Shown: piece after piece, positions 35,304 through 45,059 of the stretch | How positions within the stretch are numbered: the first letter of the stretch is position 1 | How the letters are laid out: every line of letters begins with the position of its first letter | Assembly: GCF_041765605.1 (NCBI RefSeq) | Contig: NZ_CP168900.1 | Coordinates: 1,690,001-1,754,000 of the forward strand | Source: Listeria monocytogenes | GTDB lineage: Bacteria; Bacillota; Bacilli; Lactobacillales; Listeriaceae | Direction: 5' to 3' | DNA: 64,000 bases | The notes under the pieces: generated by a model | Told to the model about the DNA's origin: nothing | The model's input: only the letters and a program-made list of their open reading frames with translations | The model's database searches: none | Made by a program: the position numbers and the translations under genes

Positions 35304-35690
35304 CTAATTTTTTTCAACAATCATTTCAAGCTTTTCGGCTAAATTAAGAACAGCATGTTTTTTTATTCTTTTAAATTGCGCAATTTCATAAGGTATTTCC
35401 ATCATTGTTATAATATCTTTTTGTTTATCGATATAACATTTAATTAAAATAAAGCGATGTAGTGCTTTCATATCATTTAATATTCCCATGTAAAATTGAA
35501 CTAAGTGACCTATAGGAGTCAAACTTATTTTATTGCCTGTTAACACTTTTATTTCTATTAATCCGTCTGTATTGAGCTTTATTTTATTTTTAGAACCTAG
35601 CAGAAAAACCAAATATTGAAATTCATCAAAAAAACTTTTTATGTTTTGTACTGTTTTAATGTAATCTATATTGTTTTTCGTCGTTGACAC
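35304..35690 (-). CDS. AT-rich hypothetical protein
   Basis: A 128-residue soluble protein with many Lys, Ile and Asn (IDYIKTVQNIKSFFDEF at the start). The only in-frame start near the 5' end is GTG 35690, which touches its nearest purine-rich stretch (GGGG), so translation may be weak. The GC content is clearly below that of rpsB and leuS on either side. No domain recognised. Possibly acquired or decaying. Confidence 0.5.
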   Translation of the reverse strand: MSTTKNNIDYIKTVQNIKSFFDEFQYLVFLLGSKNKIKLNTDGLIEIKVLTGNKISLTPIGHLVQFYMGILNDMKALHRFILIKCYIDKQKDIITMMEIPYEIAQFKRIKKHAVLNLAEKLEMIVEKN

Positions 35691-35746
35691 CCCGTTTTAC
35701 TTTAATACTATCAAAACGGATTCATTATTTGTTATGCTAACTGCGT

Positions 35747-35789
35747 AAAAAAGCTTCGAAATTAGTAATAAAACTAATTTCGAAGCTTC
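35747..35789 (-). terminator. Terminator of leuS
   Basis: GCTTCGAAATTAG and CTAATTTCGAAGC pair around TTTTATTA and are followed by TTTTTT on the minus strand. Confidence 0.92.
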
Positions 35790-35794
35790 TCTAA

Positions 35795-38215
35795 TCAATT
35801 CGCAACAATATTTACAAGTTTCCCTGGAACGACAATCACTTTACGGATTGTTTTGCCTTCTAGGTTTTCTTTCATTTTGTTGTCTTCTTGTGCAATTTTT
35901 TCTAGTTCTTCTTTTCCTAGAGATTTGGCAACAGTGATTTTGCTTTTTACTTTGCCGTTTACTTGAAGTACGATTTCTACTTCATCTTCTACTAGTTTTG
36001 TTTCGTCGTATGTTGGCCAAGCTACATAGCTGATTGTTTCGGTGTGACCTAGGATTTCCCATAATTCTTCTGCAAGGTGTGGTGCGATTGGTGACAAGAG
36101 TTGAACGAAACCTTCGACATATTGTTTTGGAATCGTATCTTGTTTATATGCTTCATTGATGAAAATCATCAGTTGCGAAATCCCGGTATTGAAACGCAGG
36201 TTTTCGTAATGGTTCGTAACTGTTTTCACCATATGATGATACGCTTTTTCTAAGTTAGCATTCGCATCAGTTGTCACTTTTTCAGCGAGTGTGCCTTCTT
36301 CAGTTACTAGCAAGCGCCAGATACGGTCTAGGAATTTGCGTGCACCTTCCAGTCCATTTTCGTTCCATGCAATCGAAGCTTCTAGTGGTCCCATGAACAT
36401 TTCGTACAAGCGAAGTGTGTCTGCGCCGTATTTTTCTACTACTTCATCAGGGTTAACAACATTACCTCTTGATTTGGACATTTTTTCGTTATTTTCGCCA
36501 AGAATCATACCTTGGTTAAATAGTTTTTGGAAAGGTTCTTTTGTTGGAACTACGCCAATATCATACAAGAATTTATGCCAGAAACGTGCGTAAAGAAGGT
36601 GAAGCACTGCATGCTCTGCTCCGCCGATATAAACGTCAACTGGAAGCCATTCTGCTAGTTTTTCTTTGTCAGCAATTGCTTCGCTGTTTTTTGGATCGAT
36701 ATAACGCAAGAAATACCAGCTTGATCCAGCCCATTGTGGCATCGTATTTGTTTCGCGACGACCTTTTCGACCGTTTTCGTCTGTTACGTTTACCCAGTCA
36801 TGCAAGTTGGCAAGTGGTGATTCGCCTGTTCCTGATGGTTTGATTTCTGTTGCTTTTGGCAGAAGTAGTGGTAGTTCGTCTTCTGGTACAAGCGTTGTTT
36901 CCCCATCTTCCCAGTGAATAACTGGAATTGGCTCGCCCCAGTAACGCTGTCTGCTGAACAACCAGTCGCGCAAACGATACGTGATTTTACGGCTACCGAT
37001 GCCTTCTTTTTCTAGCCAATCAATCGCAGCGGTAATCGCTTCGGCTTTAGCTAGTCCGTTCAAGAAATCAGAGTTAATATGTGGTCCATCGCCAGTGAAT
37101 GCTTCTTTTGTCACGTCGCCGCCTTCAAGAACAGGACGAATATTCAAACCAAATTGTTGCGCAAATTCAAAGTCGCGTTCATCGTGGGCTGGTACGGCCA
37201 TAATTGCACCTGTTCCATATTGAATCAACACGTAGTCCGCAATCCAAATTGGCACTTCTTCACCGTTGATTGGATTAATCGCGTAAGCTCCTGTGAAGAC
37301 ACCTGTTTTATCTTTTGCAAGGTCAGTTCTTTCCAGTTCGCTTTTAAGTTCTACTTGTTTTTTATAAGCTTCAACTGCTTCTTTTTGTTCTGGTGTTGTG
37401 ATTTTTTCGATAAGTTCGTGTTCTGGTGCAAAAACGGTATATGTTGCGCCAAAAAGTGTATCCGGACGTGTGGTAAAGACATTAAACGTTTCATCGCTAT
37501 CTTTAATTTTAAAAGTAACTTCTGCGCCTTCTGAACGACCAATCCAGTTACGTTGCATATCTTTAATATTTTCAGGCCAATCCACTAGATCAAGATCATC
37601 TAGCAAACGATCTGCGTACGCGGTAATTTTAAGCATCCATTGACGCATTGGTTTGCGGAAAACGGGGAAGCCACCGCGTTCACTTTTGCCATCGATAACT
37701 TCTTCATTGGCTAAAACTGTACCAAGTGCCGGACACCAGTTTACAGCGATTTCGGCTTCATAAGCTAAGCCATTTTCATATAGTTTTTCAAAAATCCACT
37801 GTGTCCATTTATAATATTCAGGATCTGTTGTATTGATTTCACGATCCCAATCGTAGGAAAAACCAAGTGATTTAATTTGGCGAGTAAAGTTTGCAATATT
37901 AAGTGCGGTAAATTCTTCTGGGTCATTTCCAGTATCAATCGCATATTGTTCTGCTGGAAGACCAAAAGCATCCCAACCGATTGGATGAAGTACGTTCTTT
38001 CCTTGCATTCGTTTCATACGAGATAAAATATCTGTTGCTGTATAACCTTCTGGATGTCCTACGTGAAGACCTGCTCCAGATGGGTAAGGAAACATATCTA
38101 GTGCATAGAAGTTTTCTTTATTTTTATCTTCTGTTGTTTTGAAAGTGTTATGTTCACTCCAATATTGTTGCCATTTCGGTTCCATTTTTTTGTGATTAAA
38201 TGTCACTTTACTCAT
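35795..38215 (-). CDS. leuS: Leucyl-tRNA synthetase
   Basis: An 806-residue class I synthetase that charges tRNA-Leu. The HIGH motif appears as HVGH ([10 protein letters not shown]) and KMSKS as [11 protein letters not shown]; the CP1 editing domain (about 225-415) contains [13 protein letters not shown] and VPAHDERD for hydrolysis of mischarged tRNA. The open frame extends to 38338 through the T-box, but the native start is ATG 38215 ([15 protein letters not shown]). Controlled by a Leu T-box. Confidence 0.97.
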   Translation of the reverse strand: MSKVTFNHKKMEPKWQQYWSEHNTFKTTEDKNKENFYALDMFPYPSGAGLHVGHPEGYTATDILSRMKRMQGKNVLHPIGWDAFGLPAEQYAIDTGNDPEEFTALNIANFTRQIKSLGFSYDWDREINTTDPEYYKWTQWIFEKLYENGLAYEAEIAVNWCPALGTVLANEEVIDGKSERGGFPVFRKPMRQWMLKITAYADRLLDDLDLVDWPENIKDMQRNWIGRSEGAEVTFKIKDSDETFNVFTTRPDTLFGATYTVFAPEHELIEKITTPEQKEAVEAYKKQVELKSELERTDLAKDKTGVFTGAYAINPINGEEVPIWIADYVLIQYGTGAIMAVPAHDERDFEFAQQFGLNIRPVLEGGDVTKEAFTGDGPHINSDFLNGLAKAEAITAAIDWLEKEGIGSRKITYRLRDWLFSRQRYWGEPIPVIHWEDGETTLVPEDELPLLLPKATEIKPSGTGESPLANLHDWVNVTDENGRKGRRETNTMPQWAGSSWYFLRYIDPKNSEAIADKEKLAEWLPVDVYIGGAEHAVLHLLYARFWHKFLYDIGVVPTKEPFQKLFNQGMILGENNEKMSKSRGNVVNPDEVVEKYGADTLRLYEMFMGPLEASIAWNENGLEGARKFLDRIWRLLVTEEGTLAEKVTTDANANLEKAYHHMVKTVTNHYENLRFNTGISQLMIFINEAYKQDTIPKQYVEGFVQLLSPIAPHLAEELWEILGHTETISYVAWPTYDETKLVEDEVEIVLQVNGKVKSKITVAKSLGKEELEKIAQEDNKMKENLEGKTIRKVIVVPGKLVNIVAN

Positions 38216-38242
38216 CCTCTTTTCCTTAAAATATCGAATTTT

Positions 38243-38495
38243 GGCTACAAAAAAATCCCTACATCCCAACGGCTTATCGCCATGGGACGAGAGATGCTTC
38301 TCCCGCGGTACCACCCACATTAGTGTTTGACCACTCAACTTATCAATTCCTTAACGCGGAAAACGGGGATACACCCAAGCTCCATGGTAAGTTCATCCAG
38401 ATTTTGTGACTGACTTGCACCAACCGTCAGCTCTCTTCACATCAAAATTAGCGGATTACTACTCCAATTCATCGCTTTTTCGCAAAATTCATTAG
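38243..38495 (-). promoter_or_regulatory. T-box riboswitch, Leu specifier CTT
   Basis: Stem I (GAGAGCTGACGGTTGGTGC, about 38434-38416), specifier GAA-CTT-ACC with CTT at 38391-38389, antiterminator T-box GGGTGGTACCGCGGG (38316-38302) and terminator hairpin 38289-38262 with a T-run at 38255-38249. Uncharged tRNA-Leu should switch leuS on. Confidence 0.93.
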
Positions 38496-38499
38496 CTTT

Positions 38500-38528
38500 A
38501 TTGTAGCTGAATTTCATTTTTTTAGCAA
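38500..38528 (-). promoter_or_regulatory. Promoter of leuS
   Basis: -35 TTGCTA (38528-38523), 17-bp spacer, -10 TACAAT (38505-38500), just upstream of the T-box. Confidence 0.75.
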
Positions 38529-38609
38529 GCGCTCTGAAGATTTATCTAACTTTCCTAACAAAATGTGCTAAAATGAATGGAGAATTTCATTTGAAGGAGT
38601 CTAAAACTA

Positions 38610-39575
38610 GTGAAACAAACGAATCCATTTGTATATAGTAATGATAATAAAAGATATCATACATGGAACTACTGCTTAAGAGAAGAATTTGGGCAAAAGA
38701 CATACAAAGTGGCGCTTGATGGCGGCTTTGATTGTCCAAATCGTGACGGTACTGTAGCGCATGGTGGTTGTACATTTTGTAGTGCGGCTGGTTCTGGGGA
38801 CTTCGCTGGCGACCGGGCGCTTGATTTAAAAATACAATTCCAGCAAGTTCGCGACAAAATGCAAACGAAATGGAAAGACGGGAAATGTATCGCTTATTTC
38901 CAAGCTTTCACGAATACACATGCACCGGTTGCCGAATTGCGCGAAAAATTTGAAACAGTTTTGAATGAGCCGGGTGTGGTTGGACTTTCGATTGCGACAC
39001 GGCCTGACTGTTTGCCAGATGATGTCGTGGAGTATTTGGCTGAATTAAATGAACGTACTTATTTATGGCTGGAGCTTGGATTGCAATCTGCTCATGATGA
39101 GACTGGCCGCTTAATCAACCGGGCGCATGACTATGATTGTTATTTAGAAGGCGTGCGCAAACTGCAAAAGCACAATATCCGGATTTGTACCCACATTATT
39201 AACGGGCTTCCAAAAGAAACACCGGAAATGATGATGGAAACAACGCGGAAAGTAGTCGAAAGTGGCGTGGATGGAATCAAAATCCATTTGCTTCATTTAT
39301 TAAAAGGAACGCCAATGGTAGAAGATTATAAAAAAGGTGACTTAGAATTTTTAACTCGGGATGGCTATGTAAACTTAGTAGCTGATCAACTAGAGATCTT
39401 ACCGCCTGAGATGGTTATTCACCGGATTACTGGTGACGGCGGCGTAGATGATTTAATTGGCCCTGTTTGGAGTTTAAATAAGTTTGAAGTGTTGAATGCG
39501 ATTGATGCAGAACTTGTTCGAAGAGATAGCTGGCAAGGGAAACACTATCAACCTGTGGAAGTGATTTCTGAATGA
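38610..39575 (+). CDS. mnmL: Radical SAM protein MnmL (YtqA), tRNA wobble-uridine modification
   Basis: A 321-residue TIGR01212-type radical SAM enzyme. Fe-S cysteines lie in FDCPNRDG and HGGCTFCSAAG (about residues 32-52); SAM-binding features include LWLELGLQSAHDET. In B. subtilis the ytqA-ytqB pair was reported to act in an alternative route to mnm5s2U at the wobble position. GTG start with GAAGGAG at 10 nt. It overlaps the methyltransferase gene by 4 bp, which supports joint action. The exact reaction of MnmL is less sure than that of MnmM. Confidence 0.85.
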   Translation: MKQTNPFVYSNDNKRYHTWNYCLREEFGQKTYKVALDGGFDCPNRDGTVAHGGCTFCSAAGSGDFAGDRALDLKIQFQQVRDKMQTKWKDGKCIAYFQAFTNTHAPVAELREKFETVLNEPGVVGLSIATRPDCLPDDVVEYLAELNERTYLWLELGLQSAHDETGRLINRAHDYDCYLEGVRKLQKHNIRICTHIINGLPKETPEMMMETTRKVVESGVDGIKIHLLHLLKGTPMVEDYKKGDLEFLTRDGYVNLVADQLEILPPEMVIHRITGDGGVDDLIGPVWSLNKFEVLNAIDAELVRRDSWQGKHYQPVEVISE

Positions 39576-40147
39576 ATTTAAGAGGCATTCTCCCCTTCGC
39601 TCACGATACGCTACGAAAAGTAGTTCGTCCTGGTGATTATGTGATTGACGCCACTTGTGGTAATGGACACGATACGCTTTTATTAGCGGAACTTGTTGGT
39701 ATTAATGGGCATGTACTTGGATTTGATATCCAACAAGTGGCTGTTGATGCGACGAAGGCTCGTTTAGAAAATGCGGGTGTTTCTTCGCAAGTGGAACTCG
39801 TTTGCGCTAGCCATGCACGTATCCCTGTGTACACATCCAGACCTGTTCGCGCCGCTATTTTTAATCTTGGATATTTACCAGGTGGCGACAAAGAAATTAC
39901 AACAACCGCTGATTCGACGCTAGAAAGCATTGGTCATTTAATGCAGCTGCTCGAAGTTGGTGGCGTCATTATTCTCGTTATATATCACGGCCACCCCGCT
40001 GGAAAACTGGAAAAAGATGCTGTTGTGACTTTTTGTGAAGCAATCCCACAACAAGATTTCCACGTTTTATCTTATCAATTTATTAATCAAAAAAATGATG
40101 CGCCATTTGTCATTGTCATCGAAAAAAGAAAACCTAGACAAAGCTAG
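39572..40147 (+). CDS. mnmM: tRNA 5-aminomethyl-2-thiouridine methyltransferase MnmM (YtqB)
   Basis: A 191-residue Rossmann-fold methyltransferase. The SAM-binding loop VIDATCGNGHDTLLLA is near residue 27 and the catalytic-site region AIFNLGYLPGGDKEI near 92. B. subtilis YtqB methylates nm5s2U to mnm5s2U in tRNA; older databases call this family rRNA methylase. Cotranscribed with mnmL by a 4-bp overlap. Confidence 0.9.
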   Translation: MNLRGILPFAHDTLRKVVRPGDYVIDATCGNGHDTLLLAELVGINGHVLGFDIQQVAVDATKARLENAGVSSQVELVCASHARIPVYTSRPVRAAIFNLGYLPGGDKEITTTADSTLESIGHLMQLLEVGGVIILVIYHGHPAGKLEKDAVVTFCEAIPQQDFHVLSYQFINQKNDAPFVIVIEKRKPRQS

Positions 40148-40169
40148 TAATTAGCCTGTCTAGGTTTTC
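40129..40169. terminator. Bidirectional terminator
   Basis: AAAACCTAGACA and TGTCTAGGTTTT pair between convergent mnmM and asnB; the left arm covers the mnmM stop region. Confidence 0.85.
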
Positions 40170-40172
40170 TTT

Positions 40173-42038
40173 TTATTTTCCAAAGTCGTATTTGTCTGCT
40201 ACGTATACATCGTACCAAATCATGAAAATAACAACTGTCCAGATTTTACGACTGTAGTCGAATTTACCGGCACAGTGATCGTCTAGTAAGTCTAGCACGT
40301 ATTGTTTGTTAATTAAATGATCGGTTGGTGATTCTTTAATGATATTTTTAACCCAAGCGTTCATTTCGTCTTTTAACCAGTGACGAATTGGTACTGGGAA
40401 TCCTAGTTTACGACGATTAAGTACATGTTCTGGTACAAATGTTGCTGCCGCTTTACGTAAGATATATTTAGTAGTTCCGTTGGTTGTTTTCATTGTATCT
40501 GGAATATTTCTTGCCACATTGTACACTTCTTTATCAAGGAAAGGTACACGGACTTCCAGTGAATTAGCCATTGTCATGCGGTCAGCTTTTAAGAGAATAT
40601 CGCCACGAAGCCACGTATGAATATCAATATACTGCATTCTTTCTACAGGATGATAATTCGTTGTTTCCGCATAAAATGGATCTGTAATGTTCGTATAATC
40701 ATGTCCAGCTTGGTATTTGGGAAGTAAAATTTGTTTTTCTTTTTCCGTGAACATTTTCGCGTTTCCGATATAGCGTTCTTCCATCGGAGTAGTTCCACGT
40801 TCTAAGAAACTTTTACCACGCATACCTTCTGGCATAATACGCGCCACGCTATTTAACATTGATTTAAATACGCCTGGCATTTTGTTAAACATCGCAAGGG
40901 AATTTGGTTCGTTATAAATGTTATAACCACCGAAAAGTTCATCTGCCCCCTCACCGGACAATGCAACCGTTACTTGTTTGCGCGCTTCTCTTGATAAGAA
41001 GTAAAGCGGAATAGCAGCCGGATCAGCAAGTGGATCATCCATATGCCAAACAATTTTTGGTAATTCTTTCATATATTCTTCCGGTGAAATAACATAACTA
41101 ATGTTTTCTACGCCAAGTTTGTCTGCTGTTTCTTTTGCGACATCGATTTCACTGAAACCATCGCGTTCAAAACCAACAGAGAATGTTTTAATTGCTGGAT
41201 GATATTCTTTAGCAATCGCAGCAATAATCGATGAATCAATACCACCGGATAGGAATGAACCAACTGGTACATCAGAGCGCATATGCATTTTTACAGAATC
41301 GTACATTACGTCACGCACTTCTTTAATCCATGCGTCTTCTGATTTAGTTACTGGTGCAAAAGATGCTTTCCAATAAGTAGTAATTTCCATTGGTTGACCA
41401 ATTTTCTTCGTGAACTGATGTCCTGGTTCTAAACGTTTTACATTTTTAGTTAAGGAATCTGGTTCTGGAACGAATTGATAAGTCATATAGTTTTGTAATG
41501 AAACTTCATCTAATTCTTTTTCTTTTAAAGCATGTAAAATGGATTTCTTTTCAGAACCCATGAACAATTTGCCGTCTTCTTCTGCATAGAAAAATGGTTT
41601 AATGCCAAATGGGTCGCGTGCGCCGTAAACAAGTTCTTCTTGTTTATCCCAAATAACGAAACCAAACATCCCACGAAGACGTTCTGCTGTTTTTTCTTTG
41701 TATTTCGCATATGTAGCGATAATTACTTCGGTATCACTTTCGGTTTCAAATGTCATTCCTTCAGCAACTAATTGCTCGCGGAGTTCCACATAGTTATAAA
41801 CTTCTCCATTAAAAATAATCCAGTAACGTTCATTTTCATACGTTAACGGTTGATGACCGTTTTCTACATCAATAATACTTAAACGGCGGAAACCAAACTG
41901 CACGTGATCATCTGTGAAGTATCCTTCATCATCTGGCCCACGGTGCGTAATCATACTATTCATTTGTCTAAAGGTTTCTTTATCAGCGCCAGTAATTTCT
42001 GTAATGCGGTCATGTACGCATCCTACAAATCCACACAT
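40173..42038 (-). CDS. asnB: Asparagine synthase (glutamine-hydrolysing)
   Basis: A 621-residue class II amidotransferase. Processing leaves Cys1 (MCGFVGC) as nucleophile of the N-terminal glutaminase; the C-terminal synthetase has the ATP pyrophosphatase loop FLSGGIDSSIIAA (about 240). ALSGEGADELFGGYN is also conserved. It makes asparagine from aspartate and ammonia, or, as in some Bacilli, may amidate cell-wall components; length and domain order do not decide this. Single gene between mnmM and metK. Confidence 0.94.
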   Translation of the reverse strand: MCGFVGCVHDRITEITGADKETFRQMNSMITHRGPDDEGYFTDDHVQFGFRRLSIIDVENGHQPLTYENERYWIIFNGEVYNYVELREQLVAEGMTFETESDTEVIIATYAKYKEKTAERLRGMFGFVIWDKQEELVYGARDPFGIKPFFYAEEDGKLFMGSEKKSILHALKEKELDEVSLQNYMTYQFVPEPDSLTKNVKRLEPGHQFTKKIGQPMEITTYWKASFAPVTKSEDAWIKEVRDVMYDSVKMHMRSDVPVGSFLSGGIDSSIIAAIAKEYHPAIKTFSVGFERDGFSEIDVAKETADKLGVENISYVISPEEYMKELPKIVWHMDDPLADPAAIPLYFLSREARKQVTVALSGEGADELFGGYNIYNEPNSLAMFNKMPGVFKSMLNSVARIMPEGMRGKSFLERGTTPMEERYIGNAKMFTEKEKQILLPKYQAGHDYTNITDPFYAETTNYHPVERMQYIDIHTWLRGDILLKADRMTMANSLEVRVPFLDKEVYNVARNIPDTMKTTNGTTKYILRKAAATFVPEHVLNRRKLGFPVPIRHWLKDEMNAWVKNIIKESPTDHLINKQYVLDLLDDHCAGKFDYSRKIWTVVIFMIWYDVYVADKYDFGK

Positions 42039-42132
42039 GGTAACATTTCTCCTCTATATAGATAATCATTTTATCTTTTTTTCACAACGTCTATCATATC
42101 ATAACTAGACTTTCTTTGCACTGTTTAGGAAA

Positions 42133-42172
42133 GAAAAAAACCGAACATTTCTGAGATGAAATGCTCGGTTAG
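42133..42172 (-). terminator. Terminator of metK
   Basis: AACCGAGCATTTCA and TGAAATGTTCGGTT-like arms (42170-42139) followed by seven T residues on the minus strand. Confidence 0.85.
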
Positions 42173-42174
42173 AC

Positions 42175-43374
42175 TTATTTTACGATTAATTTTTTTAACG
42201 CTTCTGCTTTATCCGTTCTTTCCCAAGGTAAATCAAGATCGCTACGGCCAAAATGACCAAAGGCAGCTGTTTGACGATAAATTGGGCGACGCAGGTCTAG
42301 CATATGAATGATGCCAGCAGGACGTAAATCAAATAATTCATTTACACCGTCGATTAATTCTTGTTCGGAATAATCACTTGTCCCGTACGTGTCGATAGAG
42401 ATAGAAACTGGACGAGCAACGCCAATCGCATAAGCAACTTGTACTTCTACTTTTTTAGCAAGTCCTGCAGCAACGATATTTTTGGCAACATATCTTGCAG
42501 CATAAGCGCCAGAACGGTCTACTTTGGTCGGATCTTTTCCAGAGAAAGCTCCCCCACCATGACGTGCATAACCGCCGTACGTATCCACGATAATTTTACG
42601 ACCCGTTAAGCCCGCATCACCAAGTGGCCCACCAATAACAAAACGGCCAGTCGGATTAATGAAGTATTTAGTATCCTCATCTAAGAAAGAAGCATCAATT
42701 ACTTCTGGGAAAAGGTACGTGTGCAAGTCTTTCGCGATTTGCTCTTGCGTAATATCCGGATGATGTTGCGTCGAAACAACAATTGTATCAATCCGAACTG
42801 GTTGATTAAATTCATCGTATTCTACCGTTACTTGTGTTTTCGCATCGGGACGCAAGTAGTCTAATTTATTTGTTTTACGTAATTCTGTTAACTTACGTGC
42901 TAAGCCATGTGCTAAAAAGATTGGCAGTGGCATTAATTCTTCTGTTTCATCTGTTGCAAAACCGAACATTAATCCTTGGTCTCCCGCTCCGATTGCTTCA
43001 ATAGCCGCATCGATTTCCTTACCACTTCTTGATTCTAGTGCTTCGTCGACTCCTTGCGCAATATCTGGGGATTGTTCATCAATCGCTGTTAAAACGGCAC
43101 ATGTTTCTGCATCAAAACCATATTTTGCCCGCGTATAACCGATTTCTTTAATTGTATCGCGAACGATTTTAGGAATATCTACATAAACAGATGTCGTAAT
43201 CTCACCTGCTACTAATACTAAACCAGTTGTCACGGTAGTTTCACAAGCTACACGAGCATCCGGATCCTTTGAAATAATTGCATCTAAAATTGCATCAGAT
43301 ATTTGATCTGCAATTTTATCTGGATGTCCATCAGAAACCGATTCTGATGTAAATAGATGACGGTTTTTAGCCAA
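42175..43374 (-). CDS. metK: S-adenosylmethionine synthetase
   Basis: A 399-residue enzyme forming SAM from methionine and ATP. Motifs: [25 protein letters not shown], and the P-loop-like [16 protein letters not shown]. It is preceded by a SAM-I riboswitch and promoter, so SAM represses its own synthesis. Monocistronic with a terminator. Confidence 0.98.
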   Translation of the reverse strand: MAKNRHLFTSESVSDGHPDKIADQISDAILDAIISKDPDARVACETTVTTGLVLVAGEITTSVYVDIPKIVRDTIKEIGYTRAKYGFDAETCAVLTAIDEQSPDIAQGVDEALESRSGKEIDAAIEAIGAGDQGLMFGFATDETEELMPLPIFLAHGLARKLTELRKTNKLDYLRPDAKTQVTVEYDEFNQPVRIDTIVVSTQHHPDITQEQIAKDLHTYLFPEVIDASFLDEDTKYFINPTGRFVIGGPLGDAGLTGRKIIVDTYGGYARHGGGAFSGKDPTKVDRSGAYAARYVAKNIVAAGLAKKVEVQVAYAIGVARPVSISIDTYGTSDYSEQELIDGVNELFDLRPAGIIHMLDLRRPIYRQTAAFGHFGRSDLDLPWERTDKAEALKKLIVK

Positions 43375-43415
43375 TTTTATTTTCCTCCTTCAATTCTCTC
43401 CAAATACGTCTCATA

Positions 43416-43466
43416 TAAAAAGCCTCTCTCTATTTTGCACAAAACGCGCACGAATAGAGAAAGGCT
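43416..43466 (-). terminator. Regulated terminator of the metK SAM riboswitch
   Basis: GCCTTTCTCTATT and AATAGAGAGAGGC pair around GC-rich loop sequence, followed by TTTTTAT on the minus strand. Confidence 0.9.
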
Positions 43467-43481
43467 ATAATTATACCTTTG

Positions 43482-43590
43482 CTCTCATCGTTCAGAAGAT
43501 AATACTCCTGCAACAGATTAGCACCTTTCACTTATATGTGTAGGTTGCTGGGCTTCAAAGGGTCAGTCCCTCTACCGCTCTGGATAAGAG
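43482..43590 (-). promoter_or_regulatory. SAM-I (S-box) riboswitch of metK
   Basis: On the minus strand the aptamer has P1 CTCTTATC/GATGAGAG, the conserved GAGGGACTGACCC block, AGCCCAGCAACC and GGTGCTAATC, all hallmarks of SAM-I. SAM binding should form the downstream terminator. Confidence 0.97.
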
Positions 43591-43610
43591 ATAAATTTTA
43601 ATTCTAAGAT

Positions 43611-43639
43611 AGAATAACATAAACTGGTGCCAGATGCAA
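43611..43639 (-). promoter_or_regulatory. Promoter of metK
   Basis: -35 TTGCAT (43639-43634), 17-bp spacer, -10 TATTCT (43616-43611). Confidence 0.65.
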
Positions 43640-43721
43640 TAATAATTCGGTTTTGTGTTATGATAAAATAGTCATCTATCGGCTAAAATCAGCTGAAAAT
43701 TAGCGTTCATTATTTTTTCAC

Positions 43722-43750
43722 TTATCATTATTTGTAACCTGTGGTATGAT
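43722..43750 (+). promoter_or_regulatory. Promoter of the 100-aa membrane protein gene
   Basis: -35 TTATCA, 17-bp spacer, -10 TATGAT, about 40 nt before an AAAGGAG Shine-Dalgarno. Confidence 0.6.
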
Positions 43751-43796
43751 AGATGGATAAAAAAGATGTTTTACTTAACTAAAGGAGATTGTATTT

Positions 43797-44099
43797 ATGA
43801 GTTTAATTCCGCTATCCTTGATTATTTTTCTTGGTTTTTTAGCAGTTGTCTGTTTATTTGATTTTGTTTTTCGTTTATATTGGTTTAAATATTTCTTAGC
43901 AACAATGGGATTGATTGCAAGTGGTGTGGTATTTTTCATCAGCTTTTACGGTGGTGGAATGTCCCAAACAGAAATAGCAATTGCTATTTTTATCGGTGCA
44001 TTTGGTGAATATGTTGTATCCCTTATCATTAGCTTAGTTCGATTTATTTCCAGAAAATCAAAGAAGCCTAAACAAAAGAAAAAAGCTAAAACAGCCTAA
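43797..44099 (+). CDS. Membrane protein of unknown function
   Basis: A 100-residue protein with about three hydrophobic segments (5-24, 34-54 and 61-83) and a strongly basic C-terminal tail (KSKKPKQKKKAK), suggesting a cytoplasmic tail. No recognised domain. It corresponds by order to the gene preceding lapB in L. monocytogenes; here it converges directly on the hydroxyacid dehydrogenase gene. Confidence 0.7.
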   Translation: MSLIPLSLIIFLGFLAVVCLFDFVFRLYWFKYFLATMGLIASGVVFFISFYGGGMSQTEIAIAIFIGAFGEYVVSLIISLVRFISRKSKKPKQKKKAKTA

Positions 44100-44133
44100 A
44101 AAGCTAGCGACAATCATGTCGCTAGCTTTTTTT
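44099..44133. terminator. Bidirectional terminator
   Basis: AAGCTAGCGAC-AATCAT-GTCGCTAGCTT with flanking T/A runs. It is the only sequence between the two convergent genes. Confidence 0.92.
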
Positions 44134-45043
44134 ATTTGATTAAGTGAAATGCTTGTTTAATAATTTCAGCCGAATTCGTAAAGTTTGTTTGTTCTTCTTT
44201 ACTTAACTTTGGTTCTAAAACATTGATAACCCCTGATGCGCCTATTAGCGTTGGTTGTCCGATGTACGTATTTGTTTTTTCGGAAAATACAGCTAATGGA
44301 AAAACTTGTTTAGCATCTGTTAAAATCGCATCGACAATTCCCGCTGTGGCTGTAGCTATTCCAAAACTCGTCCAGCCTTTGCCCGTTAAAATATTCCAAC
44401 CACCACCACGAACTGCATCTTTTAATGCTGGTAAATCAAGTGGTATGGTTGTTTTATAATCCTTGATGCTTACCCCGCCAATTTTCACCGTAGACCAAGC
44501 AACGAATTGTGATTCACCATGCTCGCCAAGAACGTATCCTTCCACACTCTTTGGATTAATATGTAATGCTTCTCCTACTACTCGTCTCATTCTTGCTGTA
44601 TCAAGTGATGTTCCCGTCCCAAATACTCGTGAATGATCAAACCCAGATAATTTCTGAATAAGCATCGTAATCACATCACACGGATTCGTAATATTCACAA
44701 AAATCCCTTTAAATCCCGATGCGATAATTTTCGGTACAATCTCAGCCACCGACCGACTTGTTTCAACGAGTTCTTCCATACGATCCTCGCGCAGTAACGT
44801 TTCTGGGCCAACAGCCATAACAATGATATCGGCATCACCTAGTGCGCTCCAGTCATTCGAAGTTATTGTAGTATACGAATTCGTCATCGAAGCCATATCG
44901 CGCAGTTCTAACGCTTCACTTTCTGCTTTAGTTTCGATTTTATCTATTAACACAATTTCATCACAAATCCCTTGAGTTACAAGGGAAAAAGCCGCGTCGC
45001 TCCCAACATGACCAGTGCCAATTATTCCAACCTTCCGTTTCAA
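44132..45043 (-). CDS. L-2-hydroxyacid dehydrogenase of the LDH/MDH fold (L-HicDH-like)
   Basis: A 303-residue NAD-dependent enzyme. Rossmann loop GIIGTGHVG, aspartate acceptor LIDK, catalytic loop arginine in LLREDRMEEL, GTGTSLDTAR and the catalytic histidine in LGEHGES. Segments NDWSALGDAD, GEHGESQFVAWSTV and GKGWTSFGIAT resemble L-2-hydroxyisocaproate dehydrogenase of lactobacilli. The position that is Gln102 in lactate dehydrogenases does not appear to be Gln, so larger 2-oxoacids are more likely substrates than pyruvate. TTG start with GGAGGGG. Confidence 0.8.
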   Translation of the reverse strand: MKRKVGIIGTGHVGSDAAFSLVTQGICDEIVLIDKIETKAESEALELRDMASMTNSYTTITSNDWSALGDADIIVMAVGPETLLREDRMEELVETSRSVAEIVPKIIASGFKGIFVNITNPCDVITMLIQKLSGFDHSRVFGTGTSLDTARMRRVVGEALHINPKSVEGYVLGEHGESQFVAWSTVKIGGVSIKDYKTTIPLDLPALKDAVRGGGWNILTGKGWTSFGIATATAGIVDAILTDAKQVFPLAVFSEKTNTYIGQPTLIGASGVINVLEPKLSKEEQTNFTNSAEIIKQAFHLIK

Positions 45044-45059
45044 AAAATCCCCTCCACAA

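Noticed and set aside
38216-38338. 41-codon N-terminal extension of leuS
   Set aside because: It translates the T-box terminator and antiterminator; normal LeuRS sequence starts at 38215.
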